Positions 7,308 to 14,247 of a DNA stretch of 15,928 nucleotides are shown piece after piece. Under the pieces are notes generated by a model. The model had not been told where the DNA came from and ran no database searches. It saw nothing but the letters and a program-made list of their open reading frames with translations. Source of the DNA: RGIG8748 sp045539515 (GTDB taxonomy: Bacteria > Bacillota > Clostridia > UMGS1810); assembly GCA_045539515.1 (NCBI GenBank), contig JAZQFN010000006.1:1-15928 (forward strand), written 5' to 3'. Made by a program: the position numbers and the translations under genes. How positions within the stretch are numbered: the first letter of the stretch is position 1; the number at the start of each line of letters is the position of its first letter.

Positions 7308-7338
7308 GCGTTGTAAACCTTAGTTTACAACGCTTTTT
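7308..7338. terminator. Bidirectional terminator between the small membrane gene and ctpA
   Basis: A perfect 11-bp stem, GCGTTGTAAAC (7308-7318) with GTTTACAACGC (7323-7333), has loop CTTA and is followed by TTTTT. On the minus strand the same stem is followed by TTATCTTTTT, so it also ends the convergent ctpA transcript. Confidence 0.9.
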
Positions 7339-7352
7339 CGGTATTTACAGAC

Positions 7353-8573
7353 TTATTTAAGCTGATTGATGGCTTCCTGCAGCTGAATATCTTCTTCTTC
7401 GGTATACAGCGAGAGGGCTTTGGTAAGCTCCATCTTAACTTCCACATCGGGAGTTATGCCGACTTTGTCAATACATTCACCGCTTGGTGTATAATACTTT
7501 GCTGTGGTTATCTTTACCGCGCTTCCGTCGTCAAAGGGGAAGAGAGTCTGAACAACTCCTTTTCCGTAGGTTTTTTCTCCTACAAGCACAGCTTTTTTGT
7601 GATCTCTCAATGCGCCTGCAAGGACTTCTGAGGCACTTGCGGAGTTTCCGTTTGTAAGGACGCACATCGGAAGGTTTACGGCTCTTTCATCGGATGTGTA
7701 AACTTCGGGTTTTGTGTTTTTGCCTTTTATGGTAAGTATATCACCTTCCGGAAGAAGATAATCCGCAACTTCAACTACGGCATCAAGCATACCGCCGCCG
7801 TTGTTTCTTAAGTCGATTATAAGAGATTTGGCTCCGTCATCAACAAGCTTTTGGGCTTCTGTTTTAAACTGGGTTCCGGTTTCTTCCACAAAGGAGGAAA
7901 TCTGCAGATAGCCTATTTTACCTTCGAGCATTTTCCCCGAAACACTTTGAACAACAATTTCCTCACGTACTATGCTCAGAGTGTGCTCTTCGCCGTTTCT
8001 CATTATCTTGATTTTAAGTTTGTCGCTTTTGCCTCTTTCGTCTAAGCCTTTAATTATATTGGTTGCTTCGTTGAGGGAATCGCCGTTTACTTTTACGCCA
8101 TTTACCTCTGTAAGTATATCTCCGGCTTGCATACCGCCCTTATCTGCAGGGCCGCCTTTGTATACATTAAGGACTTCGATTTCATTGTTTTCATTTGCGG
8201 CTACTTCTACACCTACACCTTTGTAGGAACCGTTGAGATCTGCGCTTAAAGCTTCCATTTCCTCTTTGGAAAAATATTGGCTGTAGGGGTCGCCAAGACC
8301 TGCCACATAGCCTCTTAATGCCATATCGTTTAGCTTGGTTTGATCTACATCGTTGATATAGCCTTCCTCTATATAGGAGTCAATTTGTTTGATTTTGGAG
8401 GAAAGTTCACTGTTTCCTCCGCCAAAAAATCCCGTTATGGAGCCGGAGAGCGACCCAAGGAAGGCTGACAATGCAGGGAATATAACAAATGCCGCAAGAT
8501 ACATGGCAGAAGTTATTATGAATGTCAAAAATATGGTAAGAGAGGTTTTTTGCGGTTTGCGCAAGATAATCAC
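7353..8573 (-). CDS. S41 carboxyl-terminal processing protease (CtpA/CtpB-like)
   Basis: This 406-aa membrane-anchored serine protease acts outside the membrane and cleaves proteins from their C-terminal side. Residues 13-40 form an N-terminal transmembrane anchor, followed by a PDZ domain (about 115-190, including the GGPADKGGMQAGDIL substrate groove) and the S41 catalytic core. By spacing to known CtpB enzymes, the catalytic residues are Ser313 in NSASASE, Lys338 in TYGKGVVQ and Gln342. The start is GTG with only a weak AAAGG nearby, so the start is less certain than the rest. It is the last gene of the ftsEX-M23 cluster, a frequent neighbourhood for this family in Clostridia. A strong hairpin lies 30 bases upstream. 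Confidence 0.92.
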   Translation of the reverse strand: MIILRKPQKTSLTIFLTFIITSAMYLAAFVIFPALSAFLGSLSGSITGFFGGGNSELSSKIKQIDSYIEEGYINDVDQTKLNDMALRGYVAGLGDPYSQYFSKEEMEALSADLNGSYKGVGVEVAANENNEIEVLNVYKGGPADKGGMQAGDILTEVNGVKVNGDSLNEATNIIKGLDERGKSDKLKIKIMRNGEEHTLSIVREEIVVQSVSGKMLEGKIGYLQISSFVEETGTQFKTEAQKLVDDGAKSLIIDLRNNGGGMLDAVVEVADYLLPEGDILTIKGKNTKPEVYTSDERAVNLPMCVLTNGNSASASEVLAGALRDHKKAVLVGEKTYGKGVVQTLFPFDDGSAVKITTAKYYTPSGECIDKVGITPDVEVKMELTKALSLYTEEEDIQLQEAINQLK

Positions 8574-8602
8574 AACCTTTTTATTTTGATAAAAATTTTA
8601 TC

Positions 8603-8635
8603 GGGTCTGTAAAAAAGCGTGTTTTTTACAGACCC
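8603..8635 (-). terminator. Strong hairpin between the M23 gene and ctpA (terminator or attenuator)
   Basis: A perfect 14-bp stem (8603-8616 with 8622-8635, GGGTCTGT plus six A pairing with six T plus ACAGACCC) has a five-base loop. On the minus strand it is followed by GATAAAATTTTTATC, a weak T-rich tail. It would end most transcripts coming from ftsEX and the M23 gene before ctpA. Confidence 0.8.
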
Positions 8636-8676
8636 ATTGTCTTGAATTTAATGTATATATACAGTATATTTACAGT

Positions 8677-9849
8677 TTAGTTAAAATATGGCATAGGATT
8701 GGTGTGTGCACCGTTTTTAAGTACCTCAAAATGAAGGTGAGGTCCTGTTGACATACCTGTGGAACCGCATTTTGCAATAACCTGACCTTTGGATACCCTC
8801 TGACCTGCAGATACTACAAGCGAACTGCAGTGAGCATAAAGAGTGGTAAGTCCGCCGCCGTGGTCTATTACCACATAGTTGCCGTAACCGCCTGTGTTCC
8901 AACCGGAAATAAGCACCGTGCCGTCTGCTGCAGCATAGATGTCTGTACCGTGAGATGCACCAATATCAAGACCGGTGTGTGTTTTAACCTTGCCGGTTAT
9001 TGGGTGAGTACGGGTTCCGTAGGACGAGGTGATGTAGGACGAAGTACTGGGCCATGCAAAAGCGCCGCCACTATAGGGAGTAGAGCTTGATGCGGAGTTT
9101 GAAGTGAGTCTTGCAATCTCGGCTCTTGCTGCCGCTTCGGCTCTTTCCTGAGCATCGAGGGCTTTTTGAAGTTCGGAAATATTGCCCGAAATACTGTCGA
9201 TAATTGCCTGGCTTTCTGCGCGTTTTGCTTCAAGAGAAGCCATCTTTGTATCGGCGTCTGCCTTGAGGGCTACAACGGTAGCTCTTTCGTCTTCCAGCTC
9301 TTGCTTAAGAAGTTTGACTTCCTCTGCATATTTTTGAAGTGTTTTAAGTTTGTTGTTGTCATACTCGGCAATTTCCTGCACCAAAGCTGCTCTTGTAAGG
9401 AAATCCTCAAAGGAATCTGCCTTTATGAGTATTTCAAGATAAGACACAGAACCGCGCTCGAGTAAAAGCTCAGCTCTGTCGCAGTATGATGCATACTGTC
9501 TGTCACACTCTTCCTGAGCCTTTTGAAGTTCTGTTTCTTTTTCTGCAATTTTTCTGTCGGAATCCGCGATACGGGAGCTTAAGGAGTCAATGTCTGTCTG
9601 AAGTGCAGAAATCTCGCGGTCAATAGCTTCTTTTGCCGCAACGCTTACTTGCTTTTCACCTTTTGCGGCATCAATGTCCTTCTGAATTTCTTCCTGCTTT
9701 TTCTGAGCTTCATCAATACGTTCCTGAGCGGTTTTTGCACCTGCTCCGAATTGGGGAATTATGGAGATTATACTAACTGCCAGGAATATGAGAACTACTG
9801 CAACAGCTAACACTTTGGCAATAGCTTTGTTTCGCAATTTTTGTAACAT
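8677..9849 (-). CDS. M23 family peptidoglycan endopeptidase with coiled coil (EnvC-like)
   Basis: This is a 390-aa exported cell-wall hydrolase. Residues 12-32 form a signal or anchor helix. Residues 40-250 are rich in Glu, Lys and Ala and form a long coiled coil, interrupted by a hydrophobic stretch near 128-160. The LytM/M23 domain spans about 265-385. The zinc ligands His291 and Asp295 (HTGLD) and His373 (HLHFE) are all present, with catalytic His340 and His371, so the enzyme looks active. The E. coli EnvC relative has a degenerate site and only activates amidases. The ATG has a perfect AGGAGG upstream and lies 15 bases after ftsX. The context says it is the hydrolase controlled by FtsEX, with the coiled coil contacting FtsX. 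Confidence 0.92.
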   Translation of the reverse strand: MLQKLRNKAIAKVLAVAVVLIFLAVSIISIIPQFGAGAKTAQERIDEAQKKQEEIQKDIDAAKGEKQVSVAAKEAIDREISALQTDIDSLSSRIADSDRKIAEKETELQKAQEECDRQYASYCDRAELLLERGSVSYLEILIKADSFEDFLTRAALVQEIAEYDNNKLKTLQKYAEEVKLLKQELEDERATVVALKADADTKMASLEAKRAESQAIIDSISGNISELQKALDAQERAEAAARAEIARLTSNSASSSTPYSGGAFAWPSTSSYITSSYGTRTHPITGKVKTHTGLDIGASHGTDIYAAADGTVLISGWNTGGYGNYVVIDHGGGLTTLYAHCSSLVVSAGQRVSKGQVIAKCGSTGMSTGPHLHFEVLKNGAHTNPMPYFN

Positions 9850-9864
9850 AATAACCTCCTCAAA

Positions 9865-10767
9865 TCATACCTTGAGGTATTTTCTTATAGAGAATGCACT
9901 TCCCAAAGCACCGATTATTATACCAAGACCCGCATATGAGAGAGCAAAGATATCCCACATTTCGGAGAACTTTAACAGCTCTATGAACTTAACGATGGAT
10001 TCATCGTTGCAAAGCTTGTTGTACAAAGCAGAATACAGAGAGTATGTTACTATAAATGCAACTACAGCAGAAATCAAGCCTACGATTATGCCTTCGATTA
10101 CAAAGGGCCAGCGTATGTACGAATCGGTTGCGCCAACATACTTCATAATATTGATTTCTTTTCTTCTGTTGTGAACAGTAAGCTTTACTGTGTTGGATAT
10201 AATAAAGATACTTATAAGCATAAATGCAAGAATTATCCAGAGGGATACGTTCTTAACGGTCTTTTGAATGGTATTTATAACGGTAACAACATCCTGACCG
10301 TTGCGGACATTCTTAATGCCGTCAATTTTCTTAAGCTCTTCGGTAATCTTTTCGGTGTCTTCGATGTTTGAAACCGTTACATTAAAGGCATCATTAAGTA
10401 AGTCATCGGGAAGACCTTCCATGGTTGTGAGCTCTTCTTCGCTCATATCTTGTTTAATCTTTTTGAATCTTTCCACACCGTTTTCGTATTCAATGGATTC
10501 GGTGTATTTTATACCTTCGATTTCTTTTTCTATGGCTTTAAGCTTTGCTTTATCCTTCTGGGCTTCGTCTGTTACATATGCCTTTACCTGACATGAATCG
10601 GCAAGGTTGTCGCTTAAGTTATTTACGTTTAATGTAACCACAAGAAACACACCCAGCATAATAAGGCAGGATGTAACTACTACGATAGATGCTATGGTCA
10701 TAAGACCGTTTTTAAATATACCCGAGAAGGCTTCGGCTATAAATCTGCGTAAACTTCTAAACCACAT
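9865..10767 (-). CDS. ftsX: Cell division ABC transporter-like permease FtsX
   Basis: This 300-aa membrane protein couples FtsE ATPase cycles to activation of an extracellular peptidoglycan hydrolase. The order is an N-terminal cytoplasmic helix (WFRSLRRFIAEAFSGI), TM1 at about 21-45, a large extracellular domain (about 45-170), then three more TM helices. The cytoplasmic loop HNRRKEINIMKYVGAT between TM2 and TM3 is the FtsE contact typical of the family. I place the start at the ATG at 10767, preceded by AAGGGTGG, rather than the upstream in-frame ATG at 10800, which would overlap ftsE by 44 bases. With the chosen start the overlap is 11 bases, a sign of translational coupling. Confidence 0.93.
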   Translation of the reverse strand: MWFRSLRRFIAEAFSGIFKNGLMTIASIVVVTSCLIMLGVFLVVTLNVNNLSDNLADSCQVKAYVTDEAQKDKAKLKAIEKEIEGIKYTESIEYENGVERFKKIKQDMSEEELTTMEGLPDDLLNDAFNVTVSNIEDTEKITEELKKIDGIKNVRNGQDVVTVINTIQKTVKNVSLWIILAFMLISIFIISNTVKLTVHNRRKEINIMKYVGATDSYIRWPFVIEGIIVGLISAVVAFIVTYSLYSALYNKLCNDESIVKFIELLKFSEMWDIFALSYAGLGIIIGALGSAFSIRKYLKV

Positions 10768-11443
10768 GAGTATAACCACCCTTCGCATCATCTCTGGCAA
10801 TGGTACCCTTTTCTACAACAATAACGCGCTTTTGCATACGATTAACTATGCTTTCAGCGTGGGTCGCCATTACAACCGTGGTACCTCTGCGGTTTATGTC
10901 ATTTAGTATTTCCATAATTTCGCCTGCGGTATCCGGGTCCAGGTTACCTGTAGGTTCGTCAGCAATAAGAACCATAGGATTATTAACTATAGCTCTTGCT
11001 ATGGCAACCCTCTGCTGTTCACCACCGGAAAGCTGGCTGGGGTACATCTTTGCTTTGTGAGCAAGCCCCACAAGCGCAAGCACTGCAGGAACATTTTTGC
11101 GAATTTCCTTTGTGGGAGCGCCGATTATTTCCATAGCGTAGGCTACATTTTCTTGTACGGTTTTGTTGGGAAGAAGTCTGTAATCCTGAAAAACAACGCC
11201 GATAGTGCGTCTGAAGTACGGAACTTCGCGTCGTCTTAAGTCGCAAACGTCAATGCCGTTTATATTTATAGAGCCTTCTGTGGCATCCTCTTCCTTCATT
11301 ATAAGTTTAATAATTGTGGATTTACCTGCGGCACTGCTGCCAACGAGAAAAACAAATTCGCCCTTCTCTATAGTGAAGGATACATTATCAAGGGCAGGAA
11401 ATCCGTTGTCGTATATCTTGGATACGTTTTCAAATTGGATCAA
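10757..11443 (-). CDS. ftsE: Cell division ATP-binding protein FtsE
   Basis: This 228-aa ABC ATPase partners with FtsX. Motifs present are Walker A GSSAAGKST (35-43), Q-loop Gln86 in VFQDYRLLPNKTV (a FtsE hallmark), signature LSGGE (138-142), Walker B VLIADE (158-163), D-loop GNLD (166-169) and His195. The start is TTG, set by AGGAGGA seven to eight bases upstream; no ATG is available nearby. The gene follows the CdaR-type regulator by 71 bases. That gap contains a hairpin and repeated 9-mers, so its level may be tuned separately. Confidence 0.94.
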   Translation of the reverse strand: MIQFENVSKIYDNGFPALDNVSFTIEKGEFVFLVGSSAAGKSTIIKLIMKEEDATEGSININGIDVCDLRRREVPYFRRTIGVVFQDYRLLPNKTVQENVAYAMEIIGAPTKEIRKNVPAVLALVGLAHKAKMYPSQLSGGEQQRVAIARAIVNNPMVLIADEPTGNLDPDTAGEIMEILNDINRRGTTVVMATHAESIVNRMQKRVIVVEKGTIARDDAKGGYTHVV

Positions 11444-11462
11444 AATAGTTCCTCCTAATTAG

Positions 11463-11517
11463 TAAACGTGTTTCGGGGGGTAACTTACGAGATGCAAAAA
11501 ACTTACGAAACAGTTTA
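11463..11517 (-). promoter_or_regulatory. Hairpin and paired 9-mers between cdaR and ftsE
   Basis: TAAAC-G-TGTTTCG (11463-11475) pairs with CGAAACAGTTTA (11506-11517), giving 12 base pairs with one bulged G around a 30-base loop. Within and next to it AACTTACGA occurs twice (11482-11490 and 11500-11508), with starts 18 bases apart. The distal arm overlaps the cdaR stop codon. No T-run follows in the direction of transcription, so it is not a standard terminator. It may be a protein-binding site, an RNA processing site or a translational control for the TTG-started ftsE. Confidence 0.45.
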
Positions 11518-12600
11518 GAGCTTCATGGTATTTGATCTTAAGTATTTATTTACCATCATAGCTACCTTAAATATAATAGCCTGGTCAAAAATTCTTAAGT
11601 CAAGGCCTGTGATTTTCTGAATTTTGTCAAGTCTGTAAACGAGAGTGTTTCTGTGTACGTAGAGCTGTCTTGATGTTTCGGACACGTTTAAGTTATTTTC
11701 AAAGAATTTCTGGATAGTAAAGATAATTTCCTGATCCAGGTCATCAATGGAGCCCTTCTTGAAAACTTCTGTAAGGAAAAGTTCGCAAAGAGTAGTAGGG
11801 AGCTGGTATATAAGTCTTCCTATGCCCAGATCCTCATAGCTTAATATGGACTTTTCGTCGTCAAATACCTTACCTACTTCCAAAGCAACTCTTGCTTCTT
11901 TGTAGGAACGGGCAATTTCTTTAACGTTGTTTATAACGGTACCTATACCAATTACTGCTTTTGCCATAACTTCTGTGCTTATGTTGTCGCAGATGCCTTT
12001 GGCAATGGACTGAAGCTCGTTTAAGGTTGCTTCACTTTCCAGTTCCTTTACAAGGGCAACGTTGTTTTCGTCAATGCTTACAACAAAATCGCTCTGCTTG
12101 TTGGGGAACATACTTTCAATAAGTTCCAGTACAGAAAAATCGGAAACCTTTTCCGTCTGTATGAGAAATACTACCCTTTTGGAATCTATAGGAATATGAA
12201 GCTCTGCAGCTTTGGCGAGAATATCTCCCGGAAGAATGTTGTCCAAAAGGAAATTTTTAATAAAGTTCAGCTTGTCATGCTTGTCATCATAGAGGGACTT
12301 TGCAGAGGAGAAGCTGACCTGCAGTATGTCGGAATAGTTACGGGCAAGGGTGTCATCACCCTTTACAAAGATAATGTAGTCTATTTTGCCCATGGAAACA
12401 ATAGGCTTATAGGTAAAACCATTATAAGTAAAGGTGTCTGTATTGTCTGCAGTAAAGCTTAAAACGCACTCGAGATCGTTGTTGCTTATACATGCATCAT
12501 TGGAAGCTACAACAAAGCCGCTGTCGGTAATGATACCTAAATCTCTGTTCATAACTTCTTTCATTTGACGGGTCATTTGCTGAAAAAGTCTAACGCTCAT
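11515..12600 (-). CDS. CdaR/PucR-family transcriptional regulator
   Basis: This is a 361-aa putative DNA-binding regulator. The N-terminal ~130 residues (RLFQQMTRQMKEVMNRDLGIITDSGFVVASND...) match the sugar-diacid-recognition type domain of CdaR. A GGDEF-like central region (about 150-260, AKAVIGIGTVINNVKEIARSYKEARVALEVG) is typical of the PucR group. A C-terminal HTH spans about 303-335 (NVSETSRQLYVHRNTLVYRLDKIQKITGL). AGGTGA lies just before the ATG. It heads the ftsEX cluster and has its own promoter. CdaR proteins classically respond to sugar diacids such as glycerate, but the ligand here is unknown. No carbohydrate genes are nearby, so a role in controlling ftsEX or wall metabolism is inference. 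Confidence 0.88.
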   Translation of the reverse strand: MSVRLFQQMTRQMKEVMNRDLGIITDSGFVVASNDACISNNDLECVLSFTADNTDTFTYNGFTYKPIVSMGKIDYIIFVKGDDTLARNYSDILQVSFSSAKSLYDDKHDKLNFIKNFLLDNILPGDILAKAAELHIPIDSKRVVFLIQTEKVSDFSVLELIESMFPNKQSDFVVSIDENNVALVKELESEATLNELQSIAKGICDNISTEVMAKAVIGIGTVINNVKEIARSYKEARVALEVGKVFDDEKSILSYEDLGIGRLIYQLPTTLCELFLTEVFKKGSIDDLDQEIIFTIQKFFENNLNVSETSRQLYVHRNTLVYRLDKIQKITGLDLRIFDQAIIFKVAMMVNKYLRSNTMKL

Positions 12601-12635
12601 CTAATTCACCTCATAAAATCTATATAGATAACTAT

Positions 12636-12664
12636 ATAATAAACTTTTTTCGGAAAATTTGCAA
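12636..12664 (-). promoter_or_regulatory. Promoter of cdaR (and probably the ftsEX cluster)
   Basis: On the minus strand TTGCAA (12659-12664) and TATTAT (12636-12641) are 17 bases apart. Transcription would begin near 12629, leaving a 29-base leader before the ATG at 12600. No other good promoter was seen upstream of ftsE, so this one may serve the whole cluster. Confidence 0.6.
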
Positions 12665-12691
12665 CAAAGTAAGAAAAAATTAATATTTTAA

Positions 12692-12751
12692 TGTGCACTA
12701 TGCACAAAAAAAGTATTTTAATGGCAAAACTGTTGTGGAAAATCCACAGCA
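12692..12751. repeat. Two small inverted repeats in the cdaR-bofA divergent region
   Basis: TGTGCA-CTA-TGCACA (12692-12706) is a perfect inverted repeat. TGTTGTGGA-AAA-TCCACAGCA (12731-12751) is a 9-bp inverted repeat with one T-G pair. Both lie between the divergent cdaR and bofA genes and could be operators or short hairpins. Neither has a terminator-like T-run in a useful place. Confidence 0.45.
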
Positions 12752-12826
12752 ACAATATGAACGGATTGTTAACAGGAATAGTTTTGAATTTTGTATATAT
12801 AATTTAATAGAAATAAAAAGGAGGAC

Positions 12827-13099
12827 GTGCCTTGGCTTATGGGATTTAAAGAAATAGTGGGATATGTGCTTGGTGCATTTACGGCATTGGTTATATCGGG
12901 AGTTTGCCTTAAACCGGCAAAGAGCGTTTTAAAGTTTTTGCTTAACTCAATTGCAGGAATCGGTCTTTGTCTGCTTATTAATTATATTGGAAAGTGGTGC
13001 GGTTTACATATTGGCATAAATCCTGTTACTGCAATAATCGTAGGACTTTTGGGAGTTCCGGGAGTCATAATGATAATAATAGCTCAGATATTCTATTGA
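12827..13099 (+). CDS. bofA: Pro-sigma-K processing inhibitor BofA family protein
   Basis: This is a small membrane protein of 90 aa (86 if the ATG at 12839 is used). The C-terminal block INPVTAIIVGLLGVPGVIMIIIAQIFY is the BofA family hallmark. Two to three hydrophobic segments span nearly the whole protein. In Bacillus, BofA restrains the SpoIVFB protease that activates sigma-K in the mother cell. The start is ambiguous: AAGGAGG (12818-12824) is only two bases from the GTG at 12827 and 14 from the ATG at 12839. A TATAAT lies at 12798-12803 without a consensus -35, so an alternative sigma factor is possible. The name is confident; a sporulation role in this organism is inferred from the family. 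Confidence 0.85.
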   Translation: MPWLMGFKEIVGYVLGAFTALVISGVCLKPAKSVLKFLLNSIAGIGLCLLINYIGKWCGLHIGINPVTAIIVGLLGVPGVIMIIIAQIFY

Positions 13100-13117
13100 G
13101 AGAATTGCACAAAACAA

Positions 13118-13144
13118 AAAGGACTGTTAAAATAACAGTCCTTT
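13118..13144. terminator. Terminator shared by bofA and the rpsF operon
   Basis: AAAGGACTGTTA (13118-13129) and TAACAGTCCTTT (13133-13144) form a perfect 12-bp stem with loop AAA. On the minus strand it is followed by TTGTTTTGTG after the T-rich stem end, a good terminator for rpsR. On the plus strand it lies 19 bases after the bofA stop. Confidence 0.88.
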
Positions 13145-13161
13145 AAATTGATTTAATGATA

Positions 13162-13398
13162 TCAGTCTGATGTATAAGGAAGAAGCGCAACGTGTCTTGC
13201 TCTCTTTATAGCAATTGTAAGCTGTCTCTGGTGCTTTGCACAGGTACCGCTGATTCTTCTGGGGAGAATCTTAGCTCTTTCAGATACATATCTTCTGAGC
13301 TTTGCTATATCCTTGTAATCGATTTCTGCAACTTTATCTACACAGAAAGAACAAACTTTCTTTTTGGATTTTCTGCGGAAAGATCTTTCTTCAGCCAT
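13162..13398 (-). CDS. rpsR: 30S ribosomal protein S18 (zinc-binding form)
   Basis: This 78-aa protein of the small subunit platform binds as a dimer with S6. The typical core IDYKDIAKLRRYVSERAKILPRRISGTCAKHQR is present, with the ALLPYT ending. Cys16, Cys19, Cys53 and His56 form a probable zinc site, the so-called C+ form. GGAGG precedes the ATG. It is the last gene of rpsF-ssb-rpsR, an order widely conserved in bacteria, and is followed by a strong terminator. Confidence 0.95.
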   Translation of the reverse strand: MAEERSFRRKSKKKVCSFCVDKVAEIDYKDIAKLRRYVSERAKILPRRISGTCAKHQRQLTIAIKRARHVALLPYTSD

Positions 13399-13437
13399 TT
13401 GTAAAACCTCCTTTATAATTTAGCGTCTTTTTAAAAA

Positions 13438-13860
13438 TCAGAAGGGCAGGTCGTCGTCTGCAGGTGCAGGGAAGAATCCGTCATCCGCACCGAAAGAATT
13501 TGTGTTATTGGCTAAAGGAGCACTCTGAGGAGCGCTGTCGCTCTGAGATTTGCTGTCTACGAAGCTTATTTCGTCTGCAACAACCTCTGTAACATAAACT
13601 CTCTGACCATCTCTTTCGTAATTTCTTGTCTGTATGGAACCGGCTACGCCTACCATACGACCTTTTGAAAAGAACTTAGAAAGAAAATCTGCCTGCTGTC
13701 TCCATGCAACGCAGTTAATGAAATCTGCGTCATAGTTGCCCTCAGCATTTCTGAAGCGTCTGTTTACAGCAATAGTAAAGCTGCATACGCTTACACCGCT
13801 TGCGGTTGTTTTAAGCTCAGGGTCTTTTGTGAGTCTGCCTACCAGAATCGCTTTGTTCAT
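13438..13860 (-). CDS. ssb: Single-stranded DNA-binding protein
   Basis: This 140-aa protein coats single-stranded DNA in replication, repair and recombination. It has an OB fold (about 1-105) with MNKAILVGRLTKDPELKTTASG at the start and FINCVAWRQQADFLSKFFSKGRMVGVAGSIQTR in the middle. A flexible Ser/Ala/Asn-rich linker follows, then the acidic protein-interaction tip DDDLPF (135-140). GGTGA lies before the ATG, 20 bases after rpsF. Its position between rpsF and rpsR is standard. The intact tip indicates a replicative SSB. Confidence 0.95.
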   Translation of the reverse strand: MNKAILVGRLTKDPELKTTASGVSVCSFTIAVNRRFRNAEGNYDADFINCVAWRQQADFLSKFFSKGRMVGVAGSIQTRNYERDGQRVYVTEVVADEISFVDSKSQSDSAPQSAPLANNTNSFGADDGFFPAPADDDLPF

Positions 13861-13880
13861 AATTAATCACCGGGCCTTTA

Positions 13881-14171
13881 CTATTTTCTTACTACGATAG
13901 TTCTTAAGATACCGTCTGTGATGTTGTATACTCTTTCGAGTTCAGCAATGAATTCAGCCTGGCTTTCGAAATTAACCAAAACATAGTATCCCTCTGTTTT
14001 GTAATCGATAGGATATGCCAGTCTTCTCTTGCCCCAAACATCTACAGATTCTACTGTAGCGTTTGCTTCGATGAGAGCTTTGAACTTTTCTGTTGTAGCA
14101 TTGATCTGGTCTTCAGATAAAGACGCGTCAATAACAAAGATGGTTTCGTACTTGTTCTTAACATTTTCCAT
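13881..14171 (-). CDS. rpsF: 30S ribosomal protein S6
   Basis: This 96-aa protein pairs with S18 on the 16S rRNA central domain. Features are the N-terminal KYETIFVIDASLSEDQI strand, the central WGKRRLAYPIDYKTEGYYVLVNFES block and the C-terminal ITDGILRTIVVRK. An extended AAGGAGGTGA precedes the ATG, nearly the full complement of the 16S rRNA tail. It heads the rpsF-ssb-rpsR operon behind a consensus promoter and a structured leader, and the S6:S18 complex may repress it. Confidence 0.95.
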   Translation of the reverse strand: MENVKNKYETIFVIDASLSEDQINATTEKFKALIEANATVESVDVWGKRRLAYPIDYKTEGYYVLVNFESQAEFIAELERVYNITDGILRTIVVRK

Positions 14172-14242
14172 TTCGTTTCACCTCCTTCTGGACTTTGGCC
14201 CCGGAAAACCGGAGCAAGGAAAAGTATGCGATATGCATACTC
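14172..14242 (-). ncRNA. Structured rpsF leader, candidate S6:S18 autoregulatory RNA
   Basis: On the minus strand the leader begins with a 7-bp hairpin, AGTATGC-ATATC-GCATACT (14224-14242), right at the predicted transcription start. A second hairpin follows, CCGG-TTTT-CCGG (14201-14212). TCCTT (14216-14220) can pair with AAGGA (14183-14187) of the ribosome binding site, enclosing the second hairpin. S6:S18 leaders are known to expose a CCG triplet next to stems before rpsF. A CCG is present here, but the match to the published fold was not verified. Confidence 0.4.
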
Positions 14243-14247
14243 AAGTA

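Noticed and set aside
8650..8661. TGTATATATACA palindrome as an operator for ctpA
   Set aside because: It is a simple alternating A/T sequence in an AT-rich gap and has no second copy.
10768..10800. Longer FtsX starting at 10800
   Set aside because: The extra residues are unlike FtsX N-termini and overlap ftsE by 44 bases, whereas the ATG at 10767 has a good ribosome binding site.
12731..12751. TGTGGAAAATCCACA as paired DnaA boxes or part of an origin
   Set aside because: The boxes each deviate from TTATCCACA, there is no cluster of them, and dnaA, dnaN or similar genes are absent nearby.
12832..12849. A TTG start at the best distance from the bofA ribosome binding site
   Set aside because: It is out of frame with bofA and hits a stop after five codons. 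It could at most be a tiny upstream frame, with nothing to support it.
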